A stretch of DNA of 64,000 nt, taken from NCBI GenBank assembly GCA_006937955.1, contig SSNP01000250.1:345759-409758 (forward strand), in the 5' to 3' direction. The notes under the pieces were generated by a model that saw only the letters and a program-made list of their open reading frames with translations, made no database searches and was not told where the DNA came from. Source of the stretch: Pachypanchax playfairii. Its lineage: Eukaryota; Chordata; Actinopteri; Cyprinodontiformes; Aplocheilidae. Below are positions 25,001-36,100 of the stretch, in pieces. The position numbers and the translations under genes are program-made. How positions within the stretch are numbered: the stretch's first letter is position 1; each line of letters opens with the position of its first letter.

Positions 25001-25882
25001 GAGCCGTAATGGTAGCCACAGAGCCGTAATGGTAGCTACAGAGCCGTAATGGTAGCTACAGAGCCGTAATGGTAGCCACAGAGCGTAATGGTAGCCACAG
25101 AGCCGTAATGGTAGCCACAGAGCCGTAATGGTAGCCACAGAGCCGTAATGGTAGCTACAGAGCCTTAATGGTAGCTACAGAGCCGTAATGGTAGCTACAG
25201 AGCGTAATGGTAGCTACAGAGCCGTAATAGTAGCTACAGAGCCGTAATGGCAGCTACAGAGCCGTAATGGTAGCCACAGAGCGTAATGGTAGCTAAAGAG
25301 CGTAATGGTAGCCACAGAGCCGTAATGGTAGCCACAGAGCCGTAATGGTAGCCACAGAGCCGTAATGGTAGCCACAGAGCCGTAATGGTAGTCACAGAGC
25401 CGTAATGGTAGCCACAGAGCCATAATGGTAGCTACAGAGCCGNNNNNNNNNNNNNNNNNNNNNNNNNNNNNNNNNNNNNNNNNNNNNNNNNNNCGTAATA
25501 GTAGCTACAGAGCCGTAATGGCAGCTACAGAGCCGTAATGGTAGCCACAGAGGTAATGGTAGCTAAAGAGCGTAATGGTAACCAAAAAGCCGTAATGGTA
25601 GCCACAGAGCCGTAATGGTAGCCACAGAGCCGTAATGGTAGCCACAGAGCCGTAATGGTAGCTAAGGCCGTAATGGTAGCCACAGAGCCGTAATGGTAGC
25701 TACAGAGCCGTAATGGTAGCCACAGAGCCGTAATGGTAGCCACAGAGCCGTAATGGTAGTCACAGAGCCGTAATGGTAGTCACAGAGCCGTAATGGTAGC
25801 CACAGAGCCGTAATGGTAGCTACAGACCGTAATGGTAGCTACAGAGCCGTAATGGTAGTCACAGAGCCGTAATGGTAGCTAG
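19026..25882. repeat. 6.9-kb minisatellite, 20-bp unit (about 340 copies)
   Basis: Unit gagccgtaatggtagccaca. Three variants dominate at the last variable site (gccaca, gctaca, gtcaca), together with 19-bp units (gagcgtaatgg) and short hybrids (gagcgtaatgagccgtaatgg, split as gagcgtaat/gagccgtaatgg). All three - strand frames lack stops, which explains repeated MATITALWLPLRL-type open frames; these are not genes. The array lies between the EBPL promoter side and the 3' side of cavin-2. Confidence 0.98.
25443..25493. other. Assembly gap (51 Ns) inside the 20-bp array
   Basis: A run of N within the array. The true array length is therefore unknown and the copy number given is a minimum or an estimate. 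Confidence 0.99.
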
Positions 25883-26189
25883 CCATGTTTAATGGAGGAG
25901 AAAAGATGAATATTAATGACAGTTGTCGCTATTGTGTCAAAAACTTGTGAATACGAGGTGTCATTGCACACTCGGTTCATGTATTTGACCGCCCCAAGCA
26001 AACACCGTGCAAACACAGAAGTAAACACTTCATCCACAGCCGAGTCCGCCATGTTGAATGTTGTGCTCTGGGTGAAAAACGCCAGTTCCGTGTTTTCTGG
26101 ATGACACACAACAAAGGTGATATGTAATTGATCCGTCCTACAATTAGACGTGGATCGGGTGCGGCTCTGGTGTCAGACCCTTCTGCATT
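25883..26189. other. No gene seen
   Basis: Unique-looking sequence following the array. Open frames on both strands overlap each other and show no family motif. The first 40 bases resemble, weakly, what follows the single-copy motif at 52.0 kb. Confidence 0.4.
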
Positions 26190-26420
26190 TGAACATAATG
26201 CAGGAGGATCTGATTGGTCAGTCTACCAGCTGATTGGGTTGAATTGTTAATTCAGCTCAATCCTCCATCCTGAGCAGCACGATTGGAGACAGTGGACAGG
26301 AACGACTCTCTTTTAACAGGAAGAAACCTCTAGCAGAACCAGAACCCGGCTCAGGATGGGCGGCCTTCTGCCTCAGCCGACTGAGTAGAGAGTAGTGCAG
26401 AGAGTTCAGGAGCTGGTTGT
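26190..26420 (+). repeat. Dispersed teleost repeat, right part
   Basis: Contains tcctccatcctgagcagcac, ggagacagtgga, cttttaacaggaagaaacc and gctcaggatgggcggcc. Partial copies lie at 53.21-53.29 kb (same strand) and 16.89-16.95 kb (reverse). This block is common in fish genomes. Confidence 0.7.
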
Positions 26421-28306
26421 ACAGATGAGTGCAGTTGGTGACTGTTCAGTTTAGTGCTGCTGGAACGGCGTTAAAAGCAGAATAGACATTAAAAAGTGTT
26501 GTACAGGTTTAATTGTCTTATTGATCAGGTGGGACATGGGACAACAGGAGAACAAGATATTTAAAATCCTGCCCTGCTGCTGCTATGAGATGGAGATGAT
26601 ACAGACTTGAGATGAGTGGTAATAATGATCTGTCTCCTAGAGAACAGTTGAACACCTCAACAGTTTTAAAGAACTTGTCCAGATCCAGAACTTGTCATCA
26701 AGTCCAGCAGTCTTTCTGGGGTTGATTTGGCTCAGACTATGCAGGATCAACACAAAAGTTCTTGTTAGGATCTCCTGCAGGGTCAGAACATTGTGGTGTT
26801 TTCCATCTTATTCAGACTACATAAAACGAGTTTCAGTCCCAAAGAAAATATAGGTTGTGTTATTTAGACAGATGTTCCAGCTGTTGTAGTTTGTTGTCAT
26901 CAGAATCAGAAACAAAACAGGAATGTGGTCTCACACATTTTATTTATCACGCTGTGATTCATTAACAAGTCAAGGAGCAGAAAATCTTTGGCAGCAAAAT
27001 TTTCAATCAGGCAACTGATTAAATACAGATCAATCAGTCTGATACGCTTGATCAGCTGTTTGTACTCCGCCCTAAACAGGCTGTTAAATCAACAAACAGC
27101 AGCTTGTTTATTGATCATAAAAAAGATTTAAACTCATACAGAAACTTAAATGATCAGAAGAACATCAGGATTCCTGAACAGTCAACGTTCTCAGAACCTT
27201 GAAACTGAGAAGAATATTGGAACGTTATTACAGAAAAATCAGTCAAAGATTCACTGGAAAAATTAGGACACAGGACTTAAAGAACTCTGGCAGAAGCTAG
27301 AACATTAGAAGAGCATTAGAGTTCTTGTGTAGTGAACATCAGTGGAAAGAAAGGGAATGTTAGAGCGGCATTAGAACAACACAGAGAGAACATTTCAGGA
27401 ACTGCAGTGGAATATTGAAGGACTTCATGGAAATAACCGTGAGATCCAAGAGACATTTAATTGATGTTAAGAAAATCCTGTAGAATGTAAGAACATTTCG
27501 GGAACCTTGAATGAACCACAGAATAACTTCAGTAACATCTCTAGGGAACCATTTCAAACACTTTCAGAAAATTGTAGGGAACCAACAGAATACTGGAGAA
27601 TAAAGGTTTTTGGGGGGAATGTGCAGAACAGTTAAGAACACTGTTGCTCCCCAAAAATCAGTTGTGACCAAAAACTGAAAAGGTTTGAGTTGGAACGTTC
27701 ATGGACCGTTAGAGATCGCTTGACAATGGCACCAGAAGTCCAGACTAACCTTTGGTTTACACTGAAAACACTTTTATATAAATAAAATGAATTTCAGAGA
27801 CATTTTACTGGAACCTTAGAAAAACAGAACATGTTAAAGTCTTTGTTTGTTTTTCAGGAGATGCTTCATGAACAGGATGGACCTTTGAACAAAGACAGAA
27901 GGTAAAGTACTTATAGACACTCTATAGAATCTAAGTGGAACCATGGTAGAACCTTAGTAAGATGTTGTGAGAATGTGCAGAATGATTGAATGCCATGTGG
28001 TTGAACAGTGGAACCTTTAAGGAATGTTCTGCTTTCTTTGGTTTGTGTGGCACAGTGTCATCTCAGAGGTTCCTAAGCTCACATTACAGGTTTACTGTTT
28101 TATGTTTTTGGGTTCTACCAGTCAGTTGCTTGTGCTTAACTCAAAACTAAAAAGAAGAAGCTGTGGCCTAGCAATGATTACAGAAACTGTTAATTCCATC
28201 ATGTCTGTATCCAGGTTTCTGTGCAGCGGGACAATCTCCAAAGTCATATATCAACAAAATATCAGTGGATGTTAGTTCCTAAATAGCTTCTGTTTTCAAC
28301 AAGATG
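26421..28306. other. GAAC-rich unique sequence, possible cavin-2 3' UTR
   Basis: No coding region is supported. From about 27.18 kb the + strand is rich in short phrases built on gaac, gaaca and aggaac. On the - strand AATAAA occurs near 27.11 kb and at 26944-26939, so a long cavin-2 3' UTR could extend this far; that is inference. The same phrase style resumes after the inserted element, at 29.52-29.76 kb. Confidence 0.35.
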
Positions 28307-28310
28307 TTAA

Positions 28311-29512
28311 AGGTCCCATATTATGAAAAATCGACTTTTTCTGGGATTTGGGGAGTTATTGTGTGTCTGTGGTGCAAATACACACATACAAAGTTGGAAA
28401 AAAACATCCGTGTTGTTTTGAGTGAGATAAGGGTTTATGAATCCAGTCTAATATGTTTGCTGTTCAAAATTGTCTCGGCTTCCTACGTCACAAGCCGGGA
28501 GGGGTTTGTACTCTGAGGGGGTTCACACACCCTTCGACAACTTTCTCCACCCATCAGGTACAGCAGTAACTTCCTTGGACACCGCAATTTTGTTACCGAT
28601 TCGAAACCACTGGTTCAGATTAAGAAATTCACCATTCAAAATGCTCTGTTGTTGTTTGCTACTCAGAAGAACACAAAACACTTCATCAGGTCCCAGTTGA
28701 AGAGGACAGAAGAGCGGCATGGGGTGAATTTATTTATGATAGTAATGTCCCTGCTACCGTTGGAAAAAAACGACCGGAGCCGAGCTGCTGCTAATGAAGA
28801 GCTAACACCGTTACTGGAGCCAATCTGCTGCTAACGAAGAGCTAACACCGTTACTGGAGCCGAGCTGCTGCTAATGAAGAGCTAACACTGTTACTGGAGC
28901 CAATTTGCTGCTAACGAAGAGCTAACACCGTTACTGGAGCCAATCTGCTGCTAACGAAGAGCTAACACCGTTACTGGAGCCGAGCTGCTGCTAATGAAGA
29001 GCTAACACTGTTACTGGAGCCAATCTGCTTATAAGAAGAACAGAAGCTGAGCTGCTGCTAACGAAGAGCTAACACCGTTACTGGAGCCAATCTGCTGCTA
29101 ACGAAGAGCTAACACCGTTACTGGAGCCAATCTGCTGCTAAGAAGAACAGAAGCTGAGCTGCTGCTTAGTCAAGCTGCTCCTACAGAAGAACTAACACCG
29201 TTCCATCTCTTTCTGGGTCAAACTGGTAAGCTTGAAGAACCGCATCTCTACCAGACGCAGCAACACAGATACATGAGTAAATGTCAGACTAACCTTTATA
29301 TAATGTACTGTTGGAGTCTTAAGGCTCAAAGGCTGCCGAAGAGCCGTGCCCCCATGAAACAGAGCATTTCAAACTGAGGTGAGATGAGACAAGTTTGGGA
29401 ACAACAGCTGAACTTTCAAAAAGGGCCAATTTGAACACTGCATGGTTTTTACATGTCACTGAGATGTTAAGAAATGATTCAGAGTGCGTGAAAAGTGCAT
29501 AATATGGGAGCT
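28311..29512. mobile_element. Non-autonomous DNA transposon with TTAA target duplication
   Basis: Terminal inverted repeats AGGTCCCATATTATG and CATAATATGGGAGCT (one mismatch) are flanked by TTAA at 28307-28310 and 29513-29516. TTAA duplications are made by piggyBac and Kolobok transposases. It is 1,202 bp long and encodes no transposase. It carries its own 40-bp tandem array. Confidence 0.8.
28776..29165. repeat. 40-bp tandem repeat inside the TTAA element, about 10 copies
   Basis: The 40-bp unit combines gagccgagctgctgctaatg with aagagctaacaccgttactg, alternating with gagccaatctgctgctaacg. Shorter hybrid units with agaagaacagaagc occur near 29.03 and 29.15 kb. Confidence 0.9.
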
Positions 29513-29816
29513 TTAAGAATCTACACAGTGAGATATCTGAACTATGTGAGCAAAGCTTTAGTCATTAAAGAAAATCAAACTTAAAGGAACCATTCTGTAC
29601 TCATGTTGAAATCCACCTGCAGTCAAATCAGGGGCCAGTTTGGAAGAATGGAAGAACTATGAGGAACTTCAAGGTGATATTTAAAAGAATTTTCAGGCGT
29701 GAACACTGAAGAACTTTCTTTGTGTTCATTGTCTTCACAGATCCAGATTTATCAAAATACTGAATGGCTCCTTTAAGAAGGTGATTGGTCACGTTTGATT
29801 ATCTCAACAGGATTCA

Positions 29817-30149
29817 TTAGGATGCTTCTCTCTCCTCCTGAGGAAGGGTGGAGGACAAAGCATACTCTTCACTGACCCCCTCAGAGACCAGTGACACATC
29901 CGCTTCCACCACCACCAAACCCTCTGTCACCGGCTCCTCCTCCCCAACTTCCTGCACTTTCTTCTCCACCTCTTCTTTCATCTCATCCACCTGCTGCTCA
30001 GTCGGTGCCAGCTCGGCATGGACCTCGGTGAAGGAGACCTCCTGCTCGATGCTGCCTGGCTGGGAAACCTGGATGTTGGTTTCAGTGGCGGGTGAGTCCT
30101 CGATCTGAACAGAGTCCTCTGGAGGCTGTGAGTCAGAGCCGCTACGATG
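29817..30149 (-). CDS. cavin2: cavin-2 coding exon 6 with stop
   Basis: Residues 294-403, acceptor gttctcag, ending in EEYALSSTLPQEEREAS and TAA, with a second in-frame stop (TGA) immediately after. The segment is acidic and low in complexity, like the C-terminal disordered region of the family. EEYALSS resembles the GSYALTS motif near the human C-terminus. Confidence 0.9.
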   Translation of the reverse strand, partial: HRSGSDSQPPEDSVQIEDSPATETNIQVSQPGSIEQEVSFTEVHAELAPTEQQVDEMKEEVEKKVQEVGEEEPVTEGLVVVEADVSLVSEGVSEEYALSSTLPQEEREAS

Positions 30150-33100
30150 CTGAGAACACAGAGGAGAACGTGAGCAGGACCATCCTGTGAGACTGGATTT
30201 TGAGTTTCATTTGGAACTTTAGGACAGAGGTTCTTGTGCTCACACATTGATGCACCGGCTTTCTGTAATATTAAAAAGAGTTCTATATGTGCATGTGTAC
30301 TAGTTGGTGTCAGGGGTGGAAACTGTTCATGGACGAGCAGGAGTTTCATCCAGAGACAGATCCTTTCTGTACAACATCTTCACAGTGTTTGTTATTAAAA
30401 CCACCCTGCTGCATCTGAGTGCCCTATAAAGGGTTAAAAAGCAAACAGAAGAGCCAGAGTCCTGGTCTTGAACAGTTTTGTATGTGTAAAGCGTGCACAT
30501 ACTTCACAGCCTTTCTGGGAGTTAGATCTGATGATCCATTCATCTCAGAGTCACTGTTAGTGAAACTTCTCACATTCTTGAGTGAAATGCTGACTAGGAG
30601 CTGGAAGGTTGCTGCAGACTGAATGTTCTAGTACATTTTGATAACCCAGGTCTGGTTCTGGTCCATTTTGTGGTTGTGTTTTTGTTTAATTCTTTAGCAG
30701 AAAAGAGTGAAGTTTTCCTGATGACATCATTAAGCTAAAGAACAGAGCTGCACTCTGTGTCTCGGGTTGGTTTCTTCATCTTTTAGCAGCGTTTCAGATC
30801 TTTATCAGATGACCAATGCTTGACGTTACGTGTTTTGTGGAGTGTGAATCCTGTCATGGCTCATGATTAAGACTTTCTGGGGGTGTTAGTGTGATGCAAC
30901 AAGCAGATAATTCTGTACCTTCCTGCTGCCAAACTTCAGAGCTGAAACCTTGAAGCTTCCAGTTTTCTGTTTGATCTTCTCTCGCTGTTCTGCAGAAACT
31001 ATCTTTGTTCCAAACTTGGACATCTTTTTCTCTAAGTTAGGAAGAGTAAGAGCCTTCTTCAGACTTTCAACCTGTAAAAAGAAATACACATCAGTCCTTG
31101 TATGAACACCTGGACGTCTGCTCACAGCTCCGTGGCTTTACCCTCTTCAGACTGGATCTTTTAATTTTGTGAGCTGTGGACTCTTCCATGCTCTCTAGCT
31201 CAGGCCACCCCTCATCTTCCTCAAGGTCAGCTTCAAGGCCAACATCTTCATCTGATGACAGGTCAATGGTCTTAAAGCTGTATTCCTGGTTACTGCCACT
31301 GACTCCTGGTGCAGATTGTTCAACATCCTCCAAAGTCTCATCACGGGGGAACGGTGGAGGATTCTTCACAAAGACAGTGGCAGGGATCTCATTTTCTTCC
31401 TGCAGTAGAAGAAAGCATGAAGTCAACATGAGTCAGTCTGCACATGAGAGGTATCATAATACTGGATTCTAAAAGGGAACCATAGAAAACTTTATATTTG
31501 GCAAAAAAGTTGTAGTTTTAGGCTGGTAGAGGTGTTTCAGGAGAGTTTTATGACCGACTGTGTTCCAGAACAAAAATTGTGTGAAGAAAGATTTCCTCAT
31601 CTTGGGTTTAGCTGAATATAGATATTTATTTTATTTTTGGTGAGAAACAACAAATGATTACATGAAAGTAATCAGTCAGACAGATAGTACATGTACCACA
31701 CTGAGAGTACATGTACCGCACTGAGAGTACATGCACCGCACTGAGAGTACATGTACCACACTGAGAGTTTTTGATGTTCGGTTTCAGTAGAGCCGACAAG
31801 CAGGAGGGCAGAGTCGGGACTACAGCAGCGGGAGTACAAGGGGAAAACAGTATTGCTTCCAATTTAGACTCGTTTAAGTGGAGAAAATTATCAGAGAGCC
31901 AAGTCTTAATCTCATCCATACAATCAGAAAGGGGTTGCACTGGGTCAGTTAATTTTAGGGCCACATATAACTGACAGTCATCGGCATAAAGGTGGTAAGT
32001 CACCTGAAATTTCTTTAAAATGCCTGATAGTGGTAAAATATACAGTTAAAAAGAAGTGGACCCAAAATCGAACCTTGGGGAACTCCACAGGTAAGAGGCG
32101 ACACAGCAGAAGCACAATTTCCTAATGCAACATTAAAACTTCTGGCCTGAAAGTACGAGCGAAACCACTGGAGAGCTGATCCTCGGATGCCAACTAAAGA
32201 CTACAGGCGTTGCAGCAGAATAGCATGATCAACGGTATCAAAAGTGGTGGATAGAACCTGGAGTACCAGCAGGACATAAGAGCCGGAGTCAGAGGCGAGT
32301 AAAATATTATTAAAAACTCTAAGTAGTGCTGACTCTGTACTGTGAAGGGAGCGAAAACCAGACTGAAACAGGTCTAAGACATTAAAATGATCAAGATAGT
32401 CTGAGATCTGACTAAAAACCACCTTCTCCAGCAGTTTGGACAAAAATGGGAGCTTGGAGATGGGACGGAAATTACTTATGTCACTAGCGTCCAGGCCCTG
32501 CTTTTTCAGGACAGGCTGGACAACCGCATGTTTAAAAACCTGGGGAATGCTACCCATCATCAAGGATGCCTTTACGATCTCAAGGATTTTTCTATCCCTG
32601 TTTTTTTTTTTTGTCTTTTGTCATTTACTGTTATCGTTCATTGTTGTGTCGTTTTTGGTTTTTCGGTGTGTTGTGTGTTTATCTGGCCGATTGGCATTTT
32701 AGACGCCATGGCCAGTGCCAGTGGTGTTGCCACACTCACACAGAGGCATGGTGTCAGAGTCAGTACCAGTTTTCCGTGTAGTGTGGAGGAGGTTGCTCTT
32801 GCGGTGGGAGGTGTGGTTGGACACAGCTCCATTAAATCTGCTGCCCGGTTGAACGGGGCTGTGGTTCTTTTTGTTGAAAAGGTAGAGCAGGCTAATCGGT
32901 TAGTGGAGGAGGGAATCACTGTGGGGGGTGCATTTGTGTCGGTTGTTCTGCTGGCTCAGCCAGCCACTCGTGTCATCCTGTCAAATGTTCCCCCCATTCA
33001 TCAGTGATGAGTTTTTGAAGTGAGAACTGTCTAGACATGGGAAAGTTGTCTCCCCAATTAAGAAAGTGCTGTCGGGATGTAAGTCGCCACTTCTAAGTCA

Positions 33101-36100
33101 TGTTGTGTCACACAGACGTCAAGTCTTGATGATCCTACCAAATAGGTCAGAAAAGGCTTAATGTGCGCATTTACGTTAAAGTAGATGATTTCGACTACAT
33201 ACTGTTTGCTACCATGAAGTTTGCTGCCATGAAGTGCTTTGGTTGTGGGGAAGAAGGGCACACCATTAAGGCATGCCCAAATAAGACCGCTGTAGCGTCA
33301 GCCGCTGTGGAGCGAGAGAGCTCTGGCCCCGTGGTGATCAGTTAGGATGTCCCGGGTGCAAATTTGTGAATTGTACCCGTAGAGGCAAGGTCCCGCCTTT
33401 CTTGCCTCTGATTGGCTAGAAGTGCTTTCACATGATTGGCTACTTTTTGGGGGGAAAGGTCCTGCTTTTTTCTGCCTCTGATTGGCTAGAAAGCCTCTAC
33501 AACAACTGCAGCACGTCATCACAAAATTAAAGAGAGCAAACCTTCAGCTCGTTTATCCATACTTTATTTATTCCCACCATCAACATGAGTAAACCAAGTC
33601 CCTCTAATCAGTGTTATTAATTCCCAAAGGGACATTTTGGAGGTCTCCAATTCATTGGAGGCTGGTGTTGGTCTGATCTCACTGGATCAGGAAAAGGCAT
33701 TTGACTGCATTGAACACTGCTTTCTCTGGAAGACCATGGAGAGGCTTGGGTTTAATGCTGGGTTTATTGTCATGATCAGGGTGTTGTACAGTGACATTGA
33801 GAGTGTGCTGAAGATAAATGGCTGTCTGTGTGCTCCTTTTAAGATGGGCAGGGGTGTCAGACAGGGTTGTGCTCTGTCTCGGATGCTCTATGCCCTCTCC
33901 CTGGAACCCCTCCTCTCTAGAATCATATCAACCATGCGTGGCCTGGTGTTGCCAGATTCTAATGATGCTTTTGTTTTATCGGCATATGCGGATGATTTGA
34001 TTGTATGTATAAAAAATCAGGATGATGTTAAAATTTTAACCAGGGTTGTTGAAAGATTTTTCACTATCTCTTCTGCCAAAGTGAATTGGGGGAGAAGTGT
34101 TGCTCTTCTGGCTGGGAGGTGGGAGAGTGGTTCTCCTGTCCTCCCCCAGCATTTGGAGTGGAAGAGAGATGGGTTCAAATACTTAGGAATCTATTTAGGT
34201 AATGATCAAACAGTGAAAAAGAACTGGGATGGTTTGTATGAAAAGATCACAGACAAACTGTCAAAATGGTGGTGCAGGTTCACCCAAAGCTGACACCCAA
34301 GACAAAGAGCATGACAAAGAGCATGCTTTCAGGCATTGTTTGGAGATTTTCCAGGCCATGTCCAGCAACAGATTACCTGCCCACAGGACAGGAGGGACTA
34401 CATTTCCCAGCATATCATGAAACATGATAAAACTAATTTGTCACTCACCTGGAAGATTAGCACTTTGAAGTTGTTTCTGTTGATCAGGTGGGCATGATTT
34501 GCCTCCAACTTCTTCACCTGGGCACCCTGACGTTCCATTCTTTCACGAACCTACATAAAGATCACCAACAGTCTTTGAAGTGATGGGTGTAGCAGTTGTG
34601 GAGGGCGATAGAACAGGTGTGACAGATAAAAAGGTGTAGTACGTGCTGGAGTGAGTGGGGACAGAACAGGTGTGACAGATAAACAGATGTAGCACAAGCT
34701 GGGGGCGGGGACAGAACAGGTGTGACAGATAAACAGATGTTGGAGGTGTTGGGGGGGACACAACAGGTGTGATAGATAAACAGATGTTGGGGGCAGGGAC
34801 AGAACAAATGTGACAGATTCAACTGATGTAGCACAAGTTGGGGGCGGGGACAGAACAGGTGTGAGAGATGAACTGATGTAGTAAGTGTGTTTACTGACCT
34901 CCTTCATGGTGACGGACAGCTTGCGGCTCTTGTCCAGCAGCTTGCTGACAGTGTTGGAGGTGTGACTATGACTTTTGGACAGTTTGGTCATATCAGCCTG
35001 TATCCCTTTGACTACACCCTCCATCTCTACCTGATGCATCTGAAACAATCAATTAATCACTTGTCAATAACCAATCAGAAGCTGTACTGGAGCCCAATGG
35101 TCAATCATTAAGAAGAAGTTTGATTTGGATGAAGTATGTATATTATATGCTCTGTCTCTTCACACTGATTATCTATTTCACATGATGGTATATTTATTAC
35201 AAATATGGATTACTGATTAATGATAACTTTTATATCAACGATTAGGAGTCTCCAAATGTTGGACAAGGCTGTGGAGCTGAATGAATGAAAGTGTTAACTG
35301 GACTGAGTCTGATGTGTACATTTTTGTACAGAGTACTCTGTTCTATTTGTGCAGGTTTTTTGGAGTAGCTTCTTCTGACTTTACAGTAATTGTTTTTGTA
35401 TGATTGTGTGACTGTGCACAAGGCAAGGTTATTTTTTTTGCCACCCCACCTCCTAACATCAATAAAACTGATGCTGTTACATTTTATATCCTGCACCATA
35501 AAAGATGCCAAACACATAGAACACTGTTACAGTGACATTGCAAATTGAATTAAAGCCATAAGTGGCGATGATCGGCCCTCAAACCTTGGCAGTGCTCTGG
35601 CCTTTGCAGCCACCACCGCCCCAGAGCACCACCCCGCTCACGCACTTGCCCCACCAAGCTCTACCTAAACTCTACTCAAACAGGCACTTGGACTCAACTT
35701 GGCAACATTTTTTAAATAATAAAAACAAGGGAATGAGAGGGTCGCGGACAGGTCTCTCATTGTTGTTTCGGCCTATGGGCCCAACCACAGTGCAAAGTAC
35801 CAGACCTTCATGGGGTCCCTGGGAGGGGTACTAGAGAGTACACTGACTAGGGACTCTTTTGTTTTACTGGGGGACTTCAACGCCCATCTCCCAGATGGGC
35901 GTTGAAGTCTGATACTTCATCCAAATCAAACTTCTTCTTAATGATTGACCATTGGGCTCCAGTACAGCTTCTGATTGGTTATTGACCACTTGGACTTGTT
36001 GTCTTATGGGACTCTGGAAGCAGCTGACAGGTAATGGCAGGCCAAGCACACTGCAGCTTGTGTGGTCGTGGAGGCAAAAACTCTGGTCTGGGAGGAGGTC

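Noticed and set aside
19202..25743. Many - strand frames reading MATITALWLPLRLCGYHYGS
   Set aside because: Same reason: a stop-free 20-bp unit read in three frames. They break wherever a 19-bp unit shifts the register into a TAA or TGA.
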